36,040 nucleotides of DNA from Nitrospinaceae bacterium (GCA_023271875.1 JALPWY010000015.1:1-36040), one strand, 5' to 3'; shown: positions 1 through 6,552, counted from the stretch's first letter. Notes: generated by a model from the letters alone, not told the origin. Program-made: numbers and translations.

Positions 1-322
1 TTACCCCTTCGTTATGAAGTTCTTCCGGATGGTCTTCTAAATATTTTTTAACAATAGTGGTCCATTGATTTTTATCCTTCGGGATACACATAGTCTTCTT
101 GGTAGCATTGCGGTCATTGTCGCTTTCAGTCAGCGTGCCCATATCGAAACCATACACAACGCCTTGTATAAATAGAAGGCAGGGTAATCTAGATATTCTC
201 CGTGGGTTGTTTTTCCAGTCACATATTTCTTTAAGCTGCATTCCTTTTATAGCAGACGCTTCCTGAACATTCCCGAACAAAAAAGCAATTCCAAGCATTA
301 AACCTAATAATGATTTCTTCAT
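1..322 (-). CDS. Rap1a/Tai-like exported protein (partial)
   Basis: The gene runs off the left edge of the window; 107 codons are visible from the ATG at 322. Residues 1-24 form a clear signal peptide (MKKS start, hydrophobic core, cleavage after EASA), so the product is exported. The mature part has cysteines at 34, 48 and 79 and a C-terminal stretch KKYLEDHPEEL. This layout (Cys-Trp near the start, Cys followed by a GVxxG segment, CIP, then YLxxHPExL) matches the Rap1a/Tai immunity-domain family, whose founders protect against type VI amidase effectors. Many members stand alone with no effector, and none is seen here, so immunity is not implied. A conserved leader (see 327-362) precedes the start and supplies the ribosome binding site. 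Confidence 0.6.
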   Translation of the reverse strand, partial: MKKSLLGLMLGIAFLFGNVQEASAIKGMQLKEICDWKNNPRRISRLPCLLFIQGVVYGFDMGTLTESDNDRNATKKTMCIPKDKNQWTTIVKKYLEDHPEELHNEGV

Positions 323-326
323 AACG

Positions 327-362
327 CCCCCTTTATTTAAACCCACTAACAAAACTGCCTTC
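327..362 (-). promoter_or_regulatory. Conserved leader element, copy 1
   Basis: Read toward the gene: AGTTTTGTTAGTGGG, then TTTAAATAAA, then GGGGG and the ATG six bases later. The same string recurs before four other genes in this window (at 632-666, 6487-6524, 25968-25993 and 35677-35712). An AT-rich TATAAAAT just upstream (about 373-380, minus strand) could be the -10 box, which would place the element at the 5' end of the mRNA. Confidence 0.6.
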
Positions 363-404
363 TCGCCTTATTTTATAGGGTTTATTGACCTTCTTCTTAT
401 TTTT

Positions 405-623
405 TTAAGCCTCCTCATATTTAATTACATCAACGGGACACCCTTTAGCGGTTTCCTTGATCTTTTTCTCCAAGCCTGAATAGTCCACCCCTTCTATTAC
501 AGTCGATCCCTCATCTTGGGACAACCCATCCGTACCCATAAGTTTAAAAACCTCTGGGCAGTTGCTTTCTGACGAACCACATGAAATACAGCCTTCTTCA
601 ATCCATACACGTGTAATAGCCAT
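405..623 (-). CDS. Small single-cluster ferredoxin
   Basis: This 72-residue soluble protein has the layout of a one-cluster bacterial ferredoxin: C12-x2-C15-x6-C22-P near the start and GC62PV near the end, with the WIEEGC and GCPVDVIKYE blocks typical of the family. It would carry electrons in the cytoplasm. The position that normally holds the third cluster Cys (residue 18 in CxxCxxC) is Ser, so the cluster may use C22, be three-iron, or be altered. The ATG at 623 is chosen over an upstream in-frame start because GGGGGTGAG lies just before it and the conserved leader (632-666) sits there. The gene shares orientation and leader type with the Rap1a-like gene but has its own promoter-like region. 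Confidence 0.8.
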   Translation of the reverse strand: MAITRVWIEEGCISCGSSESNCPEVFKLMGTDGLSQDEGSTVIEGVDYSGLEKKIKETAKGCPVDVIKYEEA

Positions 624-631
624 TGCTCTCA

Positions 632-666
632 CCCCCTTATTTAAACCCACTAGCAAAACTACCTTC
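632..666 (-). promoter_or_regulatory. Conserved leader element, copy 2
   Basis: Same element as at 327-362, here with GCTAGTGGG in place of GTTAGTGGG and ending in AAGGGGG before the ferredoxin start. A perfect TATAAT (minus strand, about 672-677) lies immediately upstream, consistent with transcription starting at the element. Confidence 0.6.
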
Positions 667-668
667 AC

Positions 669-1062
669 GCATTATACGCTCAAACGAAAAATTGCACCCC
701 ACCTTGAGGATTCGCGTTGGCTCGTGGAAGCGGCAAATGAATTCTGTGCCAAGAAAAGTAAAATCCCTGATCTTGTGCTGAAAGATGGACTAACATACAA
801 ATTCGAGTGCGTAGATAAATAAATACTATTTAATTCTTGCTAGCAAGATTGCGAAAATATATGGAGTACATGCGGGCGTTCCATCTTCTGGAGCGCTCTT
901 TTTTTTGCGAGGGGGTACAAATAAAAAAACGCATTTTAAATCTTATGTCTTAGCTTCGCCGGTACAGCTTGCTGCTACGGCGATGGCAAATAATGGCAGT
1001 TTTCCACAACAACCGACAAACAACGGTTTCTTTAAAAATATTAAATTTGTTAATTTTTATGT
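669..1062. other. Gene-poor stretch with a possible coding remnant
   Basis: Between the ferredoxin promoter and the TPR gene there is no convincing intact gene. About 690-822 (+) reads as an open stretch ending in a stop, with a protein-like tail (residues such as SRWLVEAANEFC), and may be the end of a lost gene. A hairpin terminator follows it at 876-906. The rest is unassigned. Confidence 0.35.
876..906 (+). terminator. Intrinsic terminator
   Basis: GCGTTCCA and TGGAGCGC form an eight-pair stem (one G-T pair) around a short loop, followed by CTCTTTTTTTT. It is oriented to end + strand transcription, which suggests that the open stretch ending at 822 once was or still is transcribed. Confidence 0.65.
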
Positions 1063-2343
1063 TCAGCAATTCATTTTCCGAAATAATGTCTCTAGTGCTC
1101 CTGCGAAGACACCATGCAGTTCGCTTCTAATTTTTTTCGAGTCATGCTCGATCATAGAACCTCCGCTATGAAGAAAAGAAACTTTCTCATCAATTTTGGA
1201 ACAAGTTGCATCTCTCTCTGTATTTCCACTGCTAACCTCAGATAGAAGCATCAATTCACAAAACTCGATTCCTGCTTGAACAGAATCTGTTAATTGTGGA
1301 TTTATTTTTAGTCCTCGGTCAACAAGATATATTATTATATTTTTAACTTTCAGAAACTCTCTACGTGCTTTTGCATAATTTTTATCTATGACAAATTGAA
1401 TTGCTTTCATTAATGCCACTTCTTTATTTCCAACAAAATCACTATGTGGTGATTTCTCAAAGTAATGCTCCTCCATTTCGTCGATTAATTCTATTGAACG
1501 CATCCTACTTTGCGATGGATGGAGGGGGTGATTTAATTGGACCTCTGCGTTATCCGGATTGATCTGCTCCGAGATATAAAACCACGCAAGTGTTTTCATG
1601 GCCAGGGGTTTAGCTCTGGTATTCATCTGTAAAGCCCTTTCAAGATGATTGAGGCCTACCTCTCGCAAGTCGTTGCCTCCTTGCATGATAAAATTTCCCA
1701 AACCTCCTAGACGGCTGTTAGCGTAACGATAGACACCTAATCCAAAATAGGCATCGACCATTTGTGCATCTAGCTCAAGTGCTTTTTCAAAATGGTTGTC
1801 TGCTTGAAGTCCATTGATCAAGGCTGTAATCAGGTTACCTTCCCCGTATTCAAAAACACCGATGTATCCTTCGGAAGCGCCTAGGTAAAGATACGCTTCC
1901 GCTTTTTGCTTCAGGTTGGCACCCTCCTGATCCAGAATTTCATAAGCTAACTCCTTAACTCGCTTACTATGAAAAATGAAATCCTCTTTGATCTCTGGAA
2001 TGGAAAACTTGCTGGTGAAAGCCAGGGTGTGAGTGAGTTCTCCTGTGAGACCTGCGAATGCAAAATGAAACTTCATCAACTCAGACTTGTTTACTAAGCT
2101 TTTGGGTGAATGTTTCAAACGCTCGATCTCAACCCCGAAAGTCGAAAACCATTTATCGTATCTATAATATAAAGTATCGACAAGCGCGAGCCTCATAGCC
2201 TTATCCGCTAAAATAAATTTAGCGTTTTTGTTTTCCTTGCGCAGACCATAATGCTCCGCCCAAGAAATAGAAGAGGTAACAACGAATAGTGCCACAAGGA
2301 TTGGTGCTAGAAGAAACCACCTGAACTTTGCATTGCTAGACAT
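1063..2343 (-). CDS. Exported TPR-like repeat protein
   Basis: 426 residues. Residues 9-29 are a hydrophobic signal or anchor segment, so most of the chain should be periplasmic or membrane-tethered. The middle (about 140-260) has helical repeats of tetratricopeptide type, for example the block HFEKALELDAQMVDAYFGLG and a second HLERALQMNTRAKPLA, each with the small/Ala and Tyr positions of TPR. Such repeats usually bind partner proteins, and no enzymatic motif is visible. The C-terminal third contains several cysteines (FCELM, TCSK, MNC) that could be oxidised in the periplasm. It stands alone, with the ATG at 2343 and no clear operon partner. The specific role is unknown. Confidence 0.6.
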   Translation of the reverse strand: MSSNAKFRWFLLAPILVALFVVTSSISWAEHYGLRKENKNAKFILADKAMRLALVDTLYYRYDKWFSTFGVEIERLKHSPKSLVNKSELMKFHFAFAGLTGELTHTLAFTSKFSIPEIKEDFIFHSKRVKELAYEILDQEGANLKQKAEAYLYLGASEGYIGVFEYGEGNLITALINGLQADNHFEKALELDAQMVDAYFGLGVYRYANSRLGGLGNFIMQGGNDLREVGLNHLERALQMNTRAKPLAMKTLAWFYISEQINPDNAEVQLNHPLHPSQSRMRSIELIDEMEEHYFEKSPHSDFVGNKEVALMKAIQFVIDKNYAKARREFLKVKNIIIYLVDRGLKINPQLTDSVQAGIEFCELMLLSEVSSGNTERDATCSKIDEKVSFLHSGGSMIEHDSKKIRSELHGVFAGALETLFRKMNC

Positions 2344-2415
2344 AAGTTCCTCTATTAATAGAAGGATCAGGCTATTTTATGTTAGTCGAAGCGGGTAGGC
2401 AATTTAGTGATACCT

Positions 2416-2574
2416 ATGAAGAAGAATAAGGCAAAAAAAAGGCCGCTTGACGGCGAAATGATAGCACGGAAAAATTTTGCACCTTCCAAATATTTTTTCA
2501 TCAATAGGTATTTAGATTATCGCTCAATTGTCGATAAAATTTATATAATAGGTAATAGACCTTGGTTGCCTTAG
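2416..2574 (+). CDS. Possible small basic protein (52 aa)
   Basis: An open frame of 52 codons from ATG 2416 to TAG 2572-2574, starting MKKNKAKKRPLDGEM and continuing with an aromatic-rich segment (KYFFINRYLDY). No ribosome binding site is visible. It ends 23 bases before the next gene on the same strand. I do not recognise it. It is listed because an unbroken frame with protein-like composition is somewhat unlikely here by chance. Confidence 0.2.
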   Translation: MKKNKAKKRPLDGEMIARKNFAPSKYFFINRYLDYRSIVDKIYIIGNRPWLP

Positions 2575-2597
2575 GGACGCTAGAGGGAGGTATTCTT

Positions 2598-2933
2598 ATG
2601 AGGATTCCTGATTATCGAAATGTCCACGGAGTCAAAGATTTAAATCACTGGACAACAAAAACAAGCAGGGTTGAGAAAGCTCAGGAAGATGCGTTTGAAA
2701 AAGAATTGGAAGACTCCATTCATAAAAGAAAATCTGAAGAAAAAACGAAAATAAAAAAAGAGACTCAAAAAAAACATCAGGCTCTCATTGACGAAAGTCA
2801 AGAACTAGATGAGATGGAATTAGAAATCGACCATCTATTTTCTGAATACAACAAAAAAATTAAATCGGAAACGGATATAGATTTAGACGAGGAAACTCCG
2901 AACAATAGCGACCAATTTTCCAGTTGGGCTTAA
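2598..2933 (+). CDS. Charged coiled-coil protein, unknown function
   Basis: 111 residues, soluble and strongly charged, with long Lys/Glu heptad-like helices over about residues 20-100 (KAQEDAFEKELEDS, EEKTKIKKETQKK), predicting a coiled coil, and an acidic Asp/Glu-rich tail. The ATG at 2598 is chosen because GGGAGG ends seven bases before it; the open frame extends upstream only to a weak TTG. No family is recognised. The end overlaps by a few bases the open frame of the SGNH remnant that follows. Confidence 0.5.
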   Translation: MRIPDYRNVHGVKDLNHWTTKTSRVEKAQEDAFEKELEDSIHKRKSEEKTKIKKETQKKHQALIDESQELDEMELEIDHLFSEYNKKIKSETDIDLDEETPNNSDQFSSWA

Positions 2934-3412
2934 TTCACAGCGTCAAGATAGATTTCAGATCAACTATGGGACTATTCTATATTCAGGTAGGGCAGATTAA
3001 TGCAATTTCTCCTTCATTTGCCACCCCAGATGCCACCCCGAGCAAACCTGCTAAAACTGCCCCAAGAAGGATACTGTTCCGTGATATGCGGACAGATAAA
3101 AATGGGTTTGGCTTCAATGAAGATTTAGATGAGTGTAAAAATAAGAGTAAATTGATTTTCTGTTTAGGAGGAAGCACGACGCACGGGGGGGCGGAATCCC
3201 GAAACGATCTTACATACCCCAACATCCTAAACTCACTGATAAAAGATTATGGACACAGATGCGTAAATGCAGGAGTAGGTGGATACAAATCAATACATGA
3301 GCTGTTTTGCCTAAGAAAAAAAATTCTACCCTCCACACTCACTTCCCCATGCATCAAAACAAACATCAATCCCGCGCCAACTAACATTGCTCCTATCCAG
3401 TCCATTTTGTAA
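2924..3412 (+). pseudogene. Truncated SGNH/GDSL hydrolase remnant
   Basis: Only part of this open frame is family-like. From about 3065 to 3331 it reads as the N-terminal catalytic half of an SGNH hydrolase: NGFGFNEDL, then LGGSTTHG (block I with the nucleophile Ser), then NAGVGGYKS (block II) and a helix ending LRKKILP. The usual continuation with the Asn block and the C-terminal DxxH is absent. After 3333 the + frame is nonsense, while the opposite strand carries a piece of a small membrane protein (3334-3405). The gene was therefore cut by a rearrangement. The first 47 codons are also unlike the family. Such enzymes usually de-esterify or O-acylate surface glycans. Confidence 0.6.
3334..3405 (-). 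pseudogene. Fragment of a small VGAGLMF membrane protein
   Basis: On the minus strand, ATG 3405 begins MDWIGAMLVGAGLMFVLMHG, which then runs into antisense of the SGNH remnant. The core VGAGLMFxLMH is shared, also at DNA level, with the intact 34-residue protein at 16012-16116, so this is a broken relative. The junction near 3333 marks an inversion or deletion endpoint. Confidence 0.45.
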
Positions 3413-3657
3413 TAGAATAGGAGATGTATCTAATCCGTGTTCTCTTTGTTGCAATAAACGATCTATATGATATCGGAAATTATACTTAGAAGACGTTATT
3501 TGACTCTACCAACTACTTGACTTTGATTTACATTTCTGCCTCCTGCATAAACGGCCATTCGAGTGGAACCAACTTTTTTAAACCTCTTTATTCCTCTATG
3601 TATATTTTCTTTTTGTAATTTTGGGCTTGATCTAAATGTAAACGAAAGGATAAAGTG

Positions 3658-4497
3658 ATGGAAAGAAAATCGATTTTGATTACTGGATGTTCTTCAGGCA
3701 TTGGCCTTTGCGTTGCTGAAGGTTTATTTAAGCGGGGCTATAGAGTATTTGCTACCGCTCGGAAGCAAGAGGATGTCAAAATCCTTTTAAATAAAGGAAT
3801 GGAAAGCTTCCAACTGGATCTAGATGACTCGATATCCATTAAAAGAGCTGTCGATACGGTTTTGAATAAAACGGAGGGAAAGCTTTTCGCATTATTCAAT
3901 AACGGCGGGTTTGGCCAACCGGGAGCCGTGGAGGATTTGAGACGTGACGTTTTACGGAAACAGTTTGAAACGAACGTATTCGGTTACTTGGAGTTAACAA
4001 ACCTAATTTTACCAACAATGCGTAGACAAGGTTATGGGAGGATTATCCAAAACAGTTCTATTCTTGGGTTCATTTCTCTTCCTTTTCGGGGGGCTTATAA
4101 TGCAAGCAAGCACGCTTTAGAGGGTCTTTCGGATACCCTGCGAATGGAATTGAGGGGCACTAATATATATGTTTCAATCATTGAACCCGGACCTATAGAA
4201 GCAAAATTTCGTCAAAACGCCTATGCAAAATACAAGGAAAACATTGACGCCAAATCCAGCCATTTTCATAAAAAATATGAGGCCATGGAAGAAAGGTTGA
4301 CCAAGGAAACAGCACCTTTGCCATTTACTTTACCTGCCACCGCAGTTTTGGAAAAAGTTTTGCAAGCGCTGGAAAACTCCAAACCGAAAGCTCGCTACTA
4401 TGTCACTTTTCCCACTTATCTTTTTGTAGGCCTCAAACGGTTATTGCCTGGGTTTCTGCTCGAAAAACTTCTGATCAGTGCGGGAACCCTTGGTTAG
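3658..4497 (+). CDS. Short-chain dehydrogenase/reductase
   Basis: 279 residues, the normal length for a classical SDR. All key motifs are present: nucleotide-binding TGCSSGIG (9-16), NNGG (81-84, usually NNAG), the structural Asn in TNVFG (106), the Ser in QNSS (133-134), the catalytic YNASK (Tyr147, Lys151) and EPGPI (176-180). An Arg-rich segment after strand 2 (TARKQ) suggests NADP(H) preference. The substrate cannot be read; the hydrophobic C-terminus (TFPTYLFVGLKRLLPGFLLEKLL) resembles SDRs acting on lipids or steroid-like substrates. The ATG at 3658 is preferred to the GTG at 3655 because GAAAGGA ends seven bases upstream of it. The gene stands alone, with no operon partner. Confidence 0.88.
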   Translation: MERKSILITGCSSGIGLCVAEGLFKRGYRVFATARKQEDVKILLNKGMESFQLDLDDSISIKRAVDTVLNKTEGKLFALFNNGGFGQPGAVEDLRRDVLRKQFETNVFGYLELTNLILPTMRRQGYGRIIQNSSILGFISLPFRGAYNASKHALEGLSDTLRMELRGTNIYVSIIEPGPIEAKFRQNAYAKYKENIDAKSSHFHKKYEAMEERLTKETAPLPFTLPATAVLEKVLQALENSKPKARYYVTFPTYLFVGLKRLLPGFLLEKLLISAGTLG

Positions 4498-4690
4498 AAG
4501 CATAGAAATAGATTGACAGAAATTGGGGTTTAGGAGACAGAAGTGAAAAAGTAGTATTACCCTGAAAGTGATAAATTACAAAGTAAGACACATTACAGAA
4601 ACAGAAACGAGATGGTCTTCGGACTGAATGGTCAGAAGATGGGGGAGAATATATGAAGATTATTTCGTAGACGGAAATGAACAATTGTGG

Positions 4691-4789
4691 CAACTAAATA
4701 TTTCTTCCTAATGCTAGACCTCCTATTTCCAATAATAATTCCTATAGACCCCCTTTTTAGGGGTCATCAGCACCTTAGAATTGATTCTA
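4691..4789 (+). repeat. Direct repeat R1 (decayed membrane-peptide coding)
   Basis: About 98 bp closely similar to 5362-5459 (R2), in the same orientation. Both copies translate in one frame to a hydrophobic peptide: R1 has TKYFFLMLDLLFPIIIPIDP, R2 has TKYFLLIVGPLFPIIIPVDP. Most differences are conservative or silent, so the ancestor was probably coding. The copy also contains a hairpin GACCCC/GGGGTC at 4747-4765. Confidence 0.65.
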
Positions 4790-4911
4790 TCACCTAGTCT
4801 ATCTAGATGTTTCATAGAGCACACTGTCTTATGGGGAAAAGTAGGATGATGCCCGCTTATGAATAGTGTATTATTTCGTTTAACAGGCGTGCGTTTTACT
4901 TGATAGCAATT

Positions 4912-4982
4912 AACCCCAATAACCTATGAAATGGAATCTGTTCAAAAGAACGGTGACGTGGCAATCATAGGTTATTGGGGTT
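4912..4982. repeat. 18-bp perfect inverted repeat
   Basis: Arms AACCCCAATAACCTATGA (4912-4929) and its exact reverse complement (4965-4982), loop 35 nt with a nested GTTC-AAAA-GAAC hairpin, followed by a short T run (4981-4986). It could be a terminator for + strand transcription, an RNA leader of the downstream ynfA-like gene, or the end structure of a small mobile element. It does not match a riboswitch class I know. Confidence 0.6.
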
Positions 4983-5005
4983 TTTTATTATGAAAACACG
5001 TTAGC

Positions 5006-5335
5006 ATGACATCGTTCGCTTTTTATACCGCTGCCGCAGTTGCTGAAATTGGGGGTTGTTTTGCCTTTTGGGCTTGGTTGCGATTAGGCAAAAGTGTGTA
5101 TTGGATCCTTCCAGGAATTGTGTCCCTTGTGGTTTTTGCTATTTTGCTGACCCGTATTGAGGCGATATTTGCAGGTAGGACTTTTGCAGCCTATGGCGGC
5201 ATTTACATCGCAGCCTCTCTGTTATGGCTTTGGATAATTGAAGGTCAACGCCCAGACAAATGGGACATTTTGGGTGCAATTATTTGTATAGCAGGAGCAG
5301 TCATCATTTTATTTGGACAGAGACAACAGGTTTAA
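5006..5335 (+). CDS. ynfA: YnfA family (UPF0060) small membrane protein
   Basis: 109 residues, the usual length for UPF0060/YnfA, with four hydrophobic helices. Family-typical segments are the N-terminal [22 protein letters not shown], in which the Glu lies in helix 1, then [16 protein letters not shown] and the C-terminal [20 protein letters not shown]. YnfA proteins resemble small multidrug resistance transporters and act in the inner membrane, with multidrug efflux reported for some. ATG 5006 is the first start after an in-frame stop. No good ribosome binding site is visible; a long hairpin ends 23 bases upstream. The gene sits between direct repeats R1 and R2, which suggests insertion or duplication around it. 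Confidence 0.85.
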   Translation: MTSFAFYTAAAVAEIGGCFAFWAWLRLGKSVYWILPGIVSLVVFAILLTRIEAIFAGRTFAAYGGIYIAASLLWLWIIEGQRPDKWDILGAIICIAGAVIILFGQRQQV

Positions 5336-5361
5336 ACCTAAGTCATTTTTTACCACCACAC

Positions 5362-5459
5362 CAACCAAATATTTCCTGCTAATAGTTGGGCCTCTATTTC
5401 CAATAATTATTCCTGTAGACCCCTTTTTAGGTATCGCCAGAACCTTAGAATTGATTCTA
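5362..5459 (+). repeat. Direct repeat R2 (decayed membrane-peptide coding)
   Basis: Second copy of the repeat at 4691-4789. Its frame stays open to 5516 (stop), giving a hydrophobic tail ending FTVMA. It could be the C-terminal remnant of a small membrane-protein gene, but no credible start or ribosome binding site exists. Confidence 0.6.
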
Positions 5460-5473
5460 ATGATTTATGTCAG

Positions 5474-5683
5474 TCAAGAGTCAGGGCTAGGTTCAGTATT
5501 CACTGTTATGGCATAAAAAAATTCATCAATAGGAAGTGGGAGTAGGATGGCAATATCTGGCATAAACTTCATCAAAACATTTACACATGCCCAAAGAACA
5601 AGACCCACAGCTATGAATTTCATAACCTTATCCGTATCCATGATCCATGATCCATGATCCATGATCCATGATCCATGATCCAT
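5474..5683 (-). CDS. Small one-helix membrane protein with repeat-borne start
   Basis: 69 residues from ATG 5683 (AAAGGT lies eight bases upstream). The first 14 residues are two copies of MDHGSWI, encoded by a 7-bp tandem repeat (5636-5684). After this comes MDTDKVMKF, a transmembrane helix (about 22-40), and a short proline-rich tail. No family is recognised. Starts at 5641 or 5623 are also possible and would skip the repeat. Because each repeat unit ATGGATC contains an ATG and is 7 bp long, changes in copy number shift which ATG is in frame. It may be a real phase-variable small protein or a fortuitous frame. Confidence 0.35.
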   Translation of the reverse strand: MDHGSWIMDHGSWIMDTDKVMKFIAVGLVLWACVNVLMKFMPDIAILLPLPIDEFFYAITVNTEPSPDS

Positions 5684-5684
5684 T
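5636..5684. repeat. Heptanucleotide tandem repeat (ATGGATC)n
   Basis: Six perfect units plus a seventh with one change, given as ATCCATG on the + strand. It lies at the predicted start of the small membrane-protein gene on the minus strand. The unit length is not a multiple of three, so slipped-strand copy changes would shift frame. Confidence 0.9.
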
Positions 5685-5867
5685 ATAATACCTTTAAACA
5701 AAATAGTTTAAGGTACTTGGTTGCTTGGCTAAATCGAGGGTCTTAGCGGGCGAAAAACAGTTAGGTTTTTAGCACGGGAGTTAGTGCACTTTAATACAAG
5801 AACAAAGCCTGTCGCCACCCCCTCTACAACAGACTTTGTTCGAGATAGCGATCGAAAGGAGGAGTCA

Positions 5868-5909
5868 ATGGGATCTTTCTATAAACCAAGATTAACTGGT
5901 GAATATTAA
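5868..5909 (+). CDS. Tiny ORF (13 aa), possible leader peptide
   Basis: ATG 5868 to TAA 5909 encodes MGSFYKPRLTGEY. AAAGGAGG lies five bases upstream, the best ribosome binding site in this part of the window. The stop codon lies within the left arm of the following terminator-like hairpin, so translation of the peptide would affect hairpin folding, as in attenuation. The peptide is not recognised. Confidence 0.3.
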   Translation: MGSFYKPRLTGEY

Positions 5910-5940
5910 CCATCTGCTAATTTGTTGTTAATATTTTTTA
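5902..5940 (+). terminator. Terminator-like hairpin
   Basis: AATATTAAC (5902-5910) pairs with GTTAATATT (5927-5935), followed by a T run. The stem is AT-rich, so it is weak; it overlaps the stop codon of the tiny ORF. Confidence 0.4.
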
Positions 5941-5949
5941 ACCTAAAAA

Positions 5950-6330
5950 ATGAATAAACTAGAAGAGTATTTAAGTCAAAGTAAATACGCAGAGCATCGA
6001 AATGTGACCAAAGGTTACATCGGTAGATTGGTTAAAGAAGGACGTTTGCACCTCATTAAAGGCAAACTAAATATTGAAATGAGCGATGCAGAATTGGATA
6101 ACAAATCGAATGATGATAAAGCTCCAAATTATTGGAGAGAAAAAGCGTTACATGAAAAAGCAAAACGTGAGCTTGCAGAATTGGACTTAAAGCTAAAGCA
6201 TGATCAACTTGTAGAAGTGGATCAAGTAGGCGACCAACTAGATAAAATATTTTTCGCTCATAATAGTTGCCCCCTTTTATCTTGGTCGTTTGTCAACCGA
6301 CATTCTGCGTACTTGTTCGAGGTTTCTTGA
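5950..6330 (+). pseudogene. Truncated phage terminase small subunit
   Basis: Residues 10-40 (YAEHRNVTKGYIGRLVKEGR) look like the winged helix-turn-helix of phage Nu1-type terminase small subunits, and residues 60-95 (YWREKALHEKAKRELAELDL, then LVEVDQVG) match the helical segment that follows in that family. From about residue 101 (6252) the frame turns into antisense of the neighbouring zinc-ribbon gene, and the usual C-terminal oligomerisation part is missing. No large terminase or other packaging gene follows. I read it as a prophage remnant, cut off by a deletion. It could conceivably be expressed as a short DNA-binding protein. Confidence 0.6.
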
Positions 6331-6480
6331 TTTCGAACCTATCTTTTCCTTTTTAGTCATTAACCCAGCACCGCAATTAGGACAATTATCTACTCTAGCA
6401 TTTACTTCTTTAGATTCAAATTTCTCGACTCCATCGACCAATAGGTCAATTCCACATTCCTCGCACTTGATTAACGCCAT
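6277..6480 (-). CDS. Small zinc-ribbon protein
   Basis: 67 residues. C6-x2-C9 and C33-x2-C36 (KCEECG and NCPNCG) form a four-cysteine zinc ribbon of the kind seen in many small MALIKCxxCG proteins; the basic tail (SKSRNLEQVRRMSVDKRPR) could contact nucleic acid. It lies 72 bases downstream of the bactofilin gene on the same strand, but its own conserved leader (6487-6524) precedes it. The ATG at 6480 is supported by GGGGG six bases before it. The exact role is unknown. Confidence 0.7.
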   Translation of the reverse strand: MALIKCEECGIDLLVDGVEKFESKEVNARVDNCPNCGAGLMTKKEKIGSKSRNLEQVRRMSVDKRPR

Positions 6481-6486
6481 ATTTAT

Positions 6487-6524
6487 CCCCCTTTATTTAT
6501 TTAAAGCCACTAACAAAACTGTCT
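6487..6524 (-). promoter_or_regulatory. Conserved leader element, copy 3
   Basis: AGTTTTGTTAGTGGC, then TTTAAATAAATAAA (a four-base expansion), then GGGGG. Same element as before the Rap1a-like, ferredoxin, small membrane and PilZ genes. It lies wholly in the gap after the bactofilin stop codon. Confidence 0.6.
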
Positions 6525-6552
6525 TACTTGTTTTTGACTTATCAATTATTGT

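Larger units (their letters stand above)
4498..5005. other. Intergenic stretch with repeat and hairpin
   Basis: No intact gene. It contains repeat copy R1 (4691-4789, a decayed coding repeat) and an 18-bp perfect inverted repeat (4912-4982). About 4500-4690 shows nothing I can assign. Confidence 0.5.
5702..5940 (+). ncRNA. Candidate structured RNA or leader
   Basis: The region holds a strong hairpin (AACAAAGCCTGT at 5801-5812 with ACAGACTTTGTT at 5829-5840, 11 of 12 pairs), a smaller GCAC/GTGC hairpin upstream (about 5772-5788), and ends in a terminator-like hairpin with a T run (5902-5940). A 13-codon frame with a near-perfect AAAGGAGG site lies between the hairpins. This could be a small RNA gene, or a leader with an attenuator before 5950. 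No known family is recognised. Confidence 0.3.

Noticed and set aside
562-822. Plus-strand frame of 86 residues over the ferredoxin start
   Set aside because: Its first half is antisense of the ferredoxin gene and leader. Only the last part (after 690) might be a real remnant, noted under the intergenic entry.
905-1171. Plus-strand frame of 88 residues
   Set aside because: No ribosome binding site, and its second half is antisense of the TPR gene.
4912-4990. Guanidine-type riboswitch before a multidrug-transporter-like gene
   Set aside because: The ACGR loops or conserved core of known guanidine classes are not seen; only a long stem is present.
5313-5516. Plus-strand frame overlapping the ynfA end
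   Set aside because: Shadow frame at its start; the only meaningful part is repeat R2, annotated as a repeat.
5636-5684. Possible CRISPR or direct-repeat array
   Set aside because: Units are 7 bp and contiguous, with no spacers.
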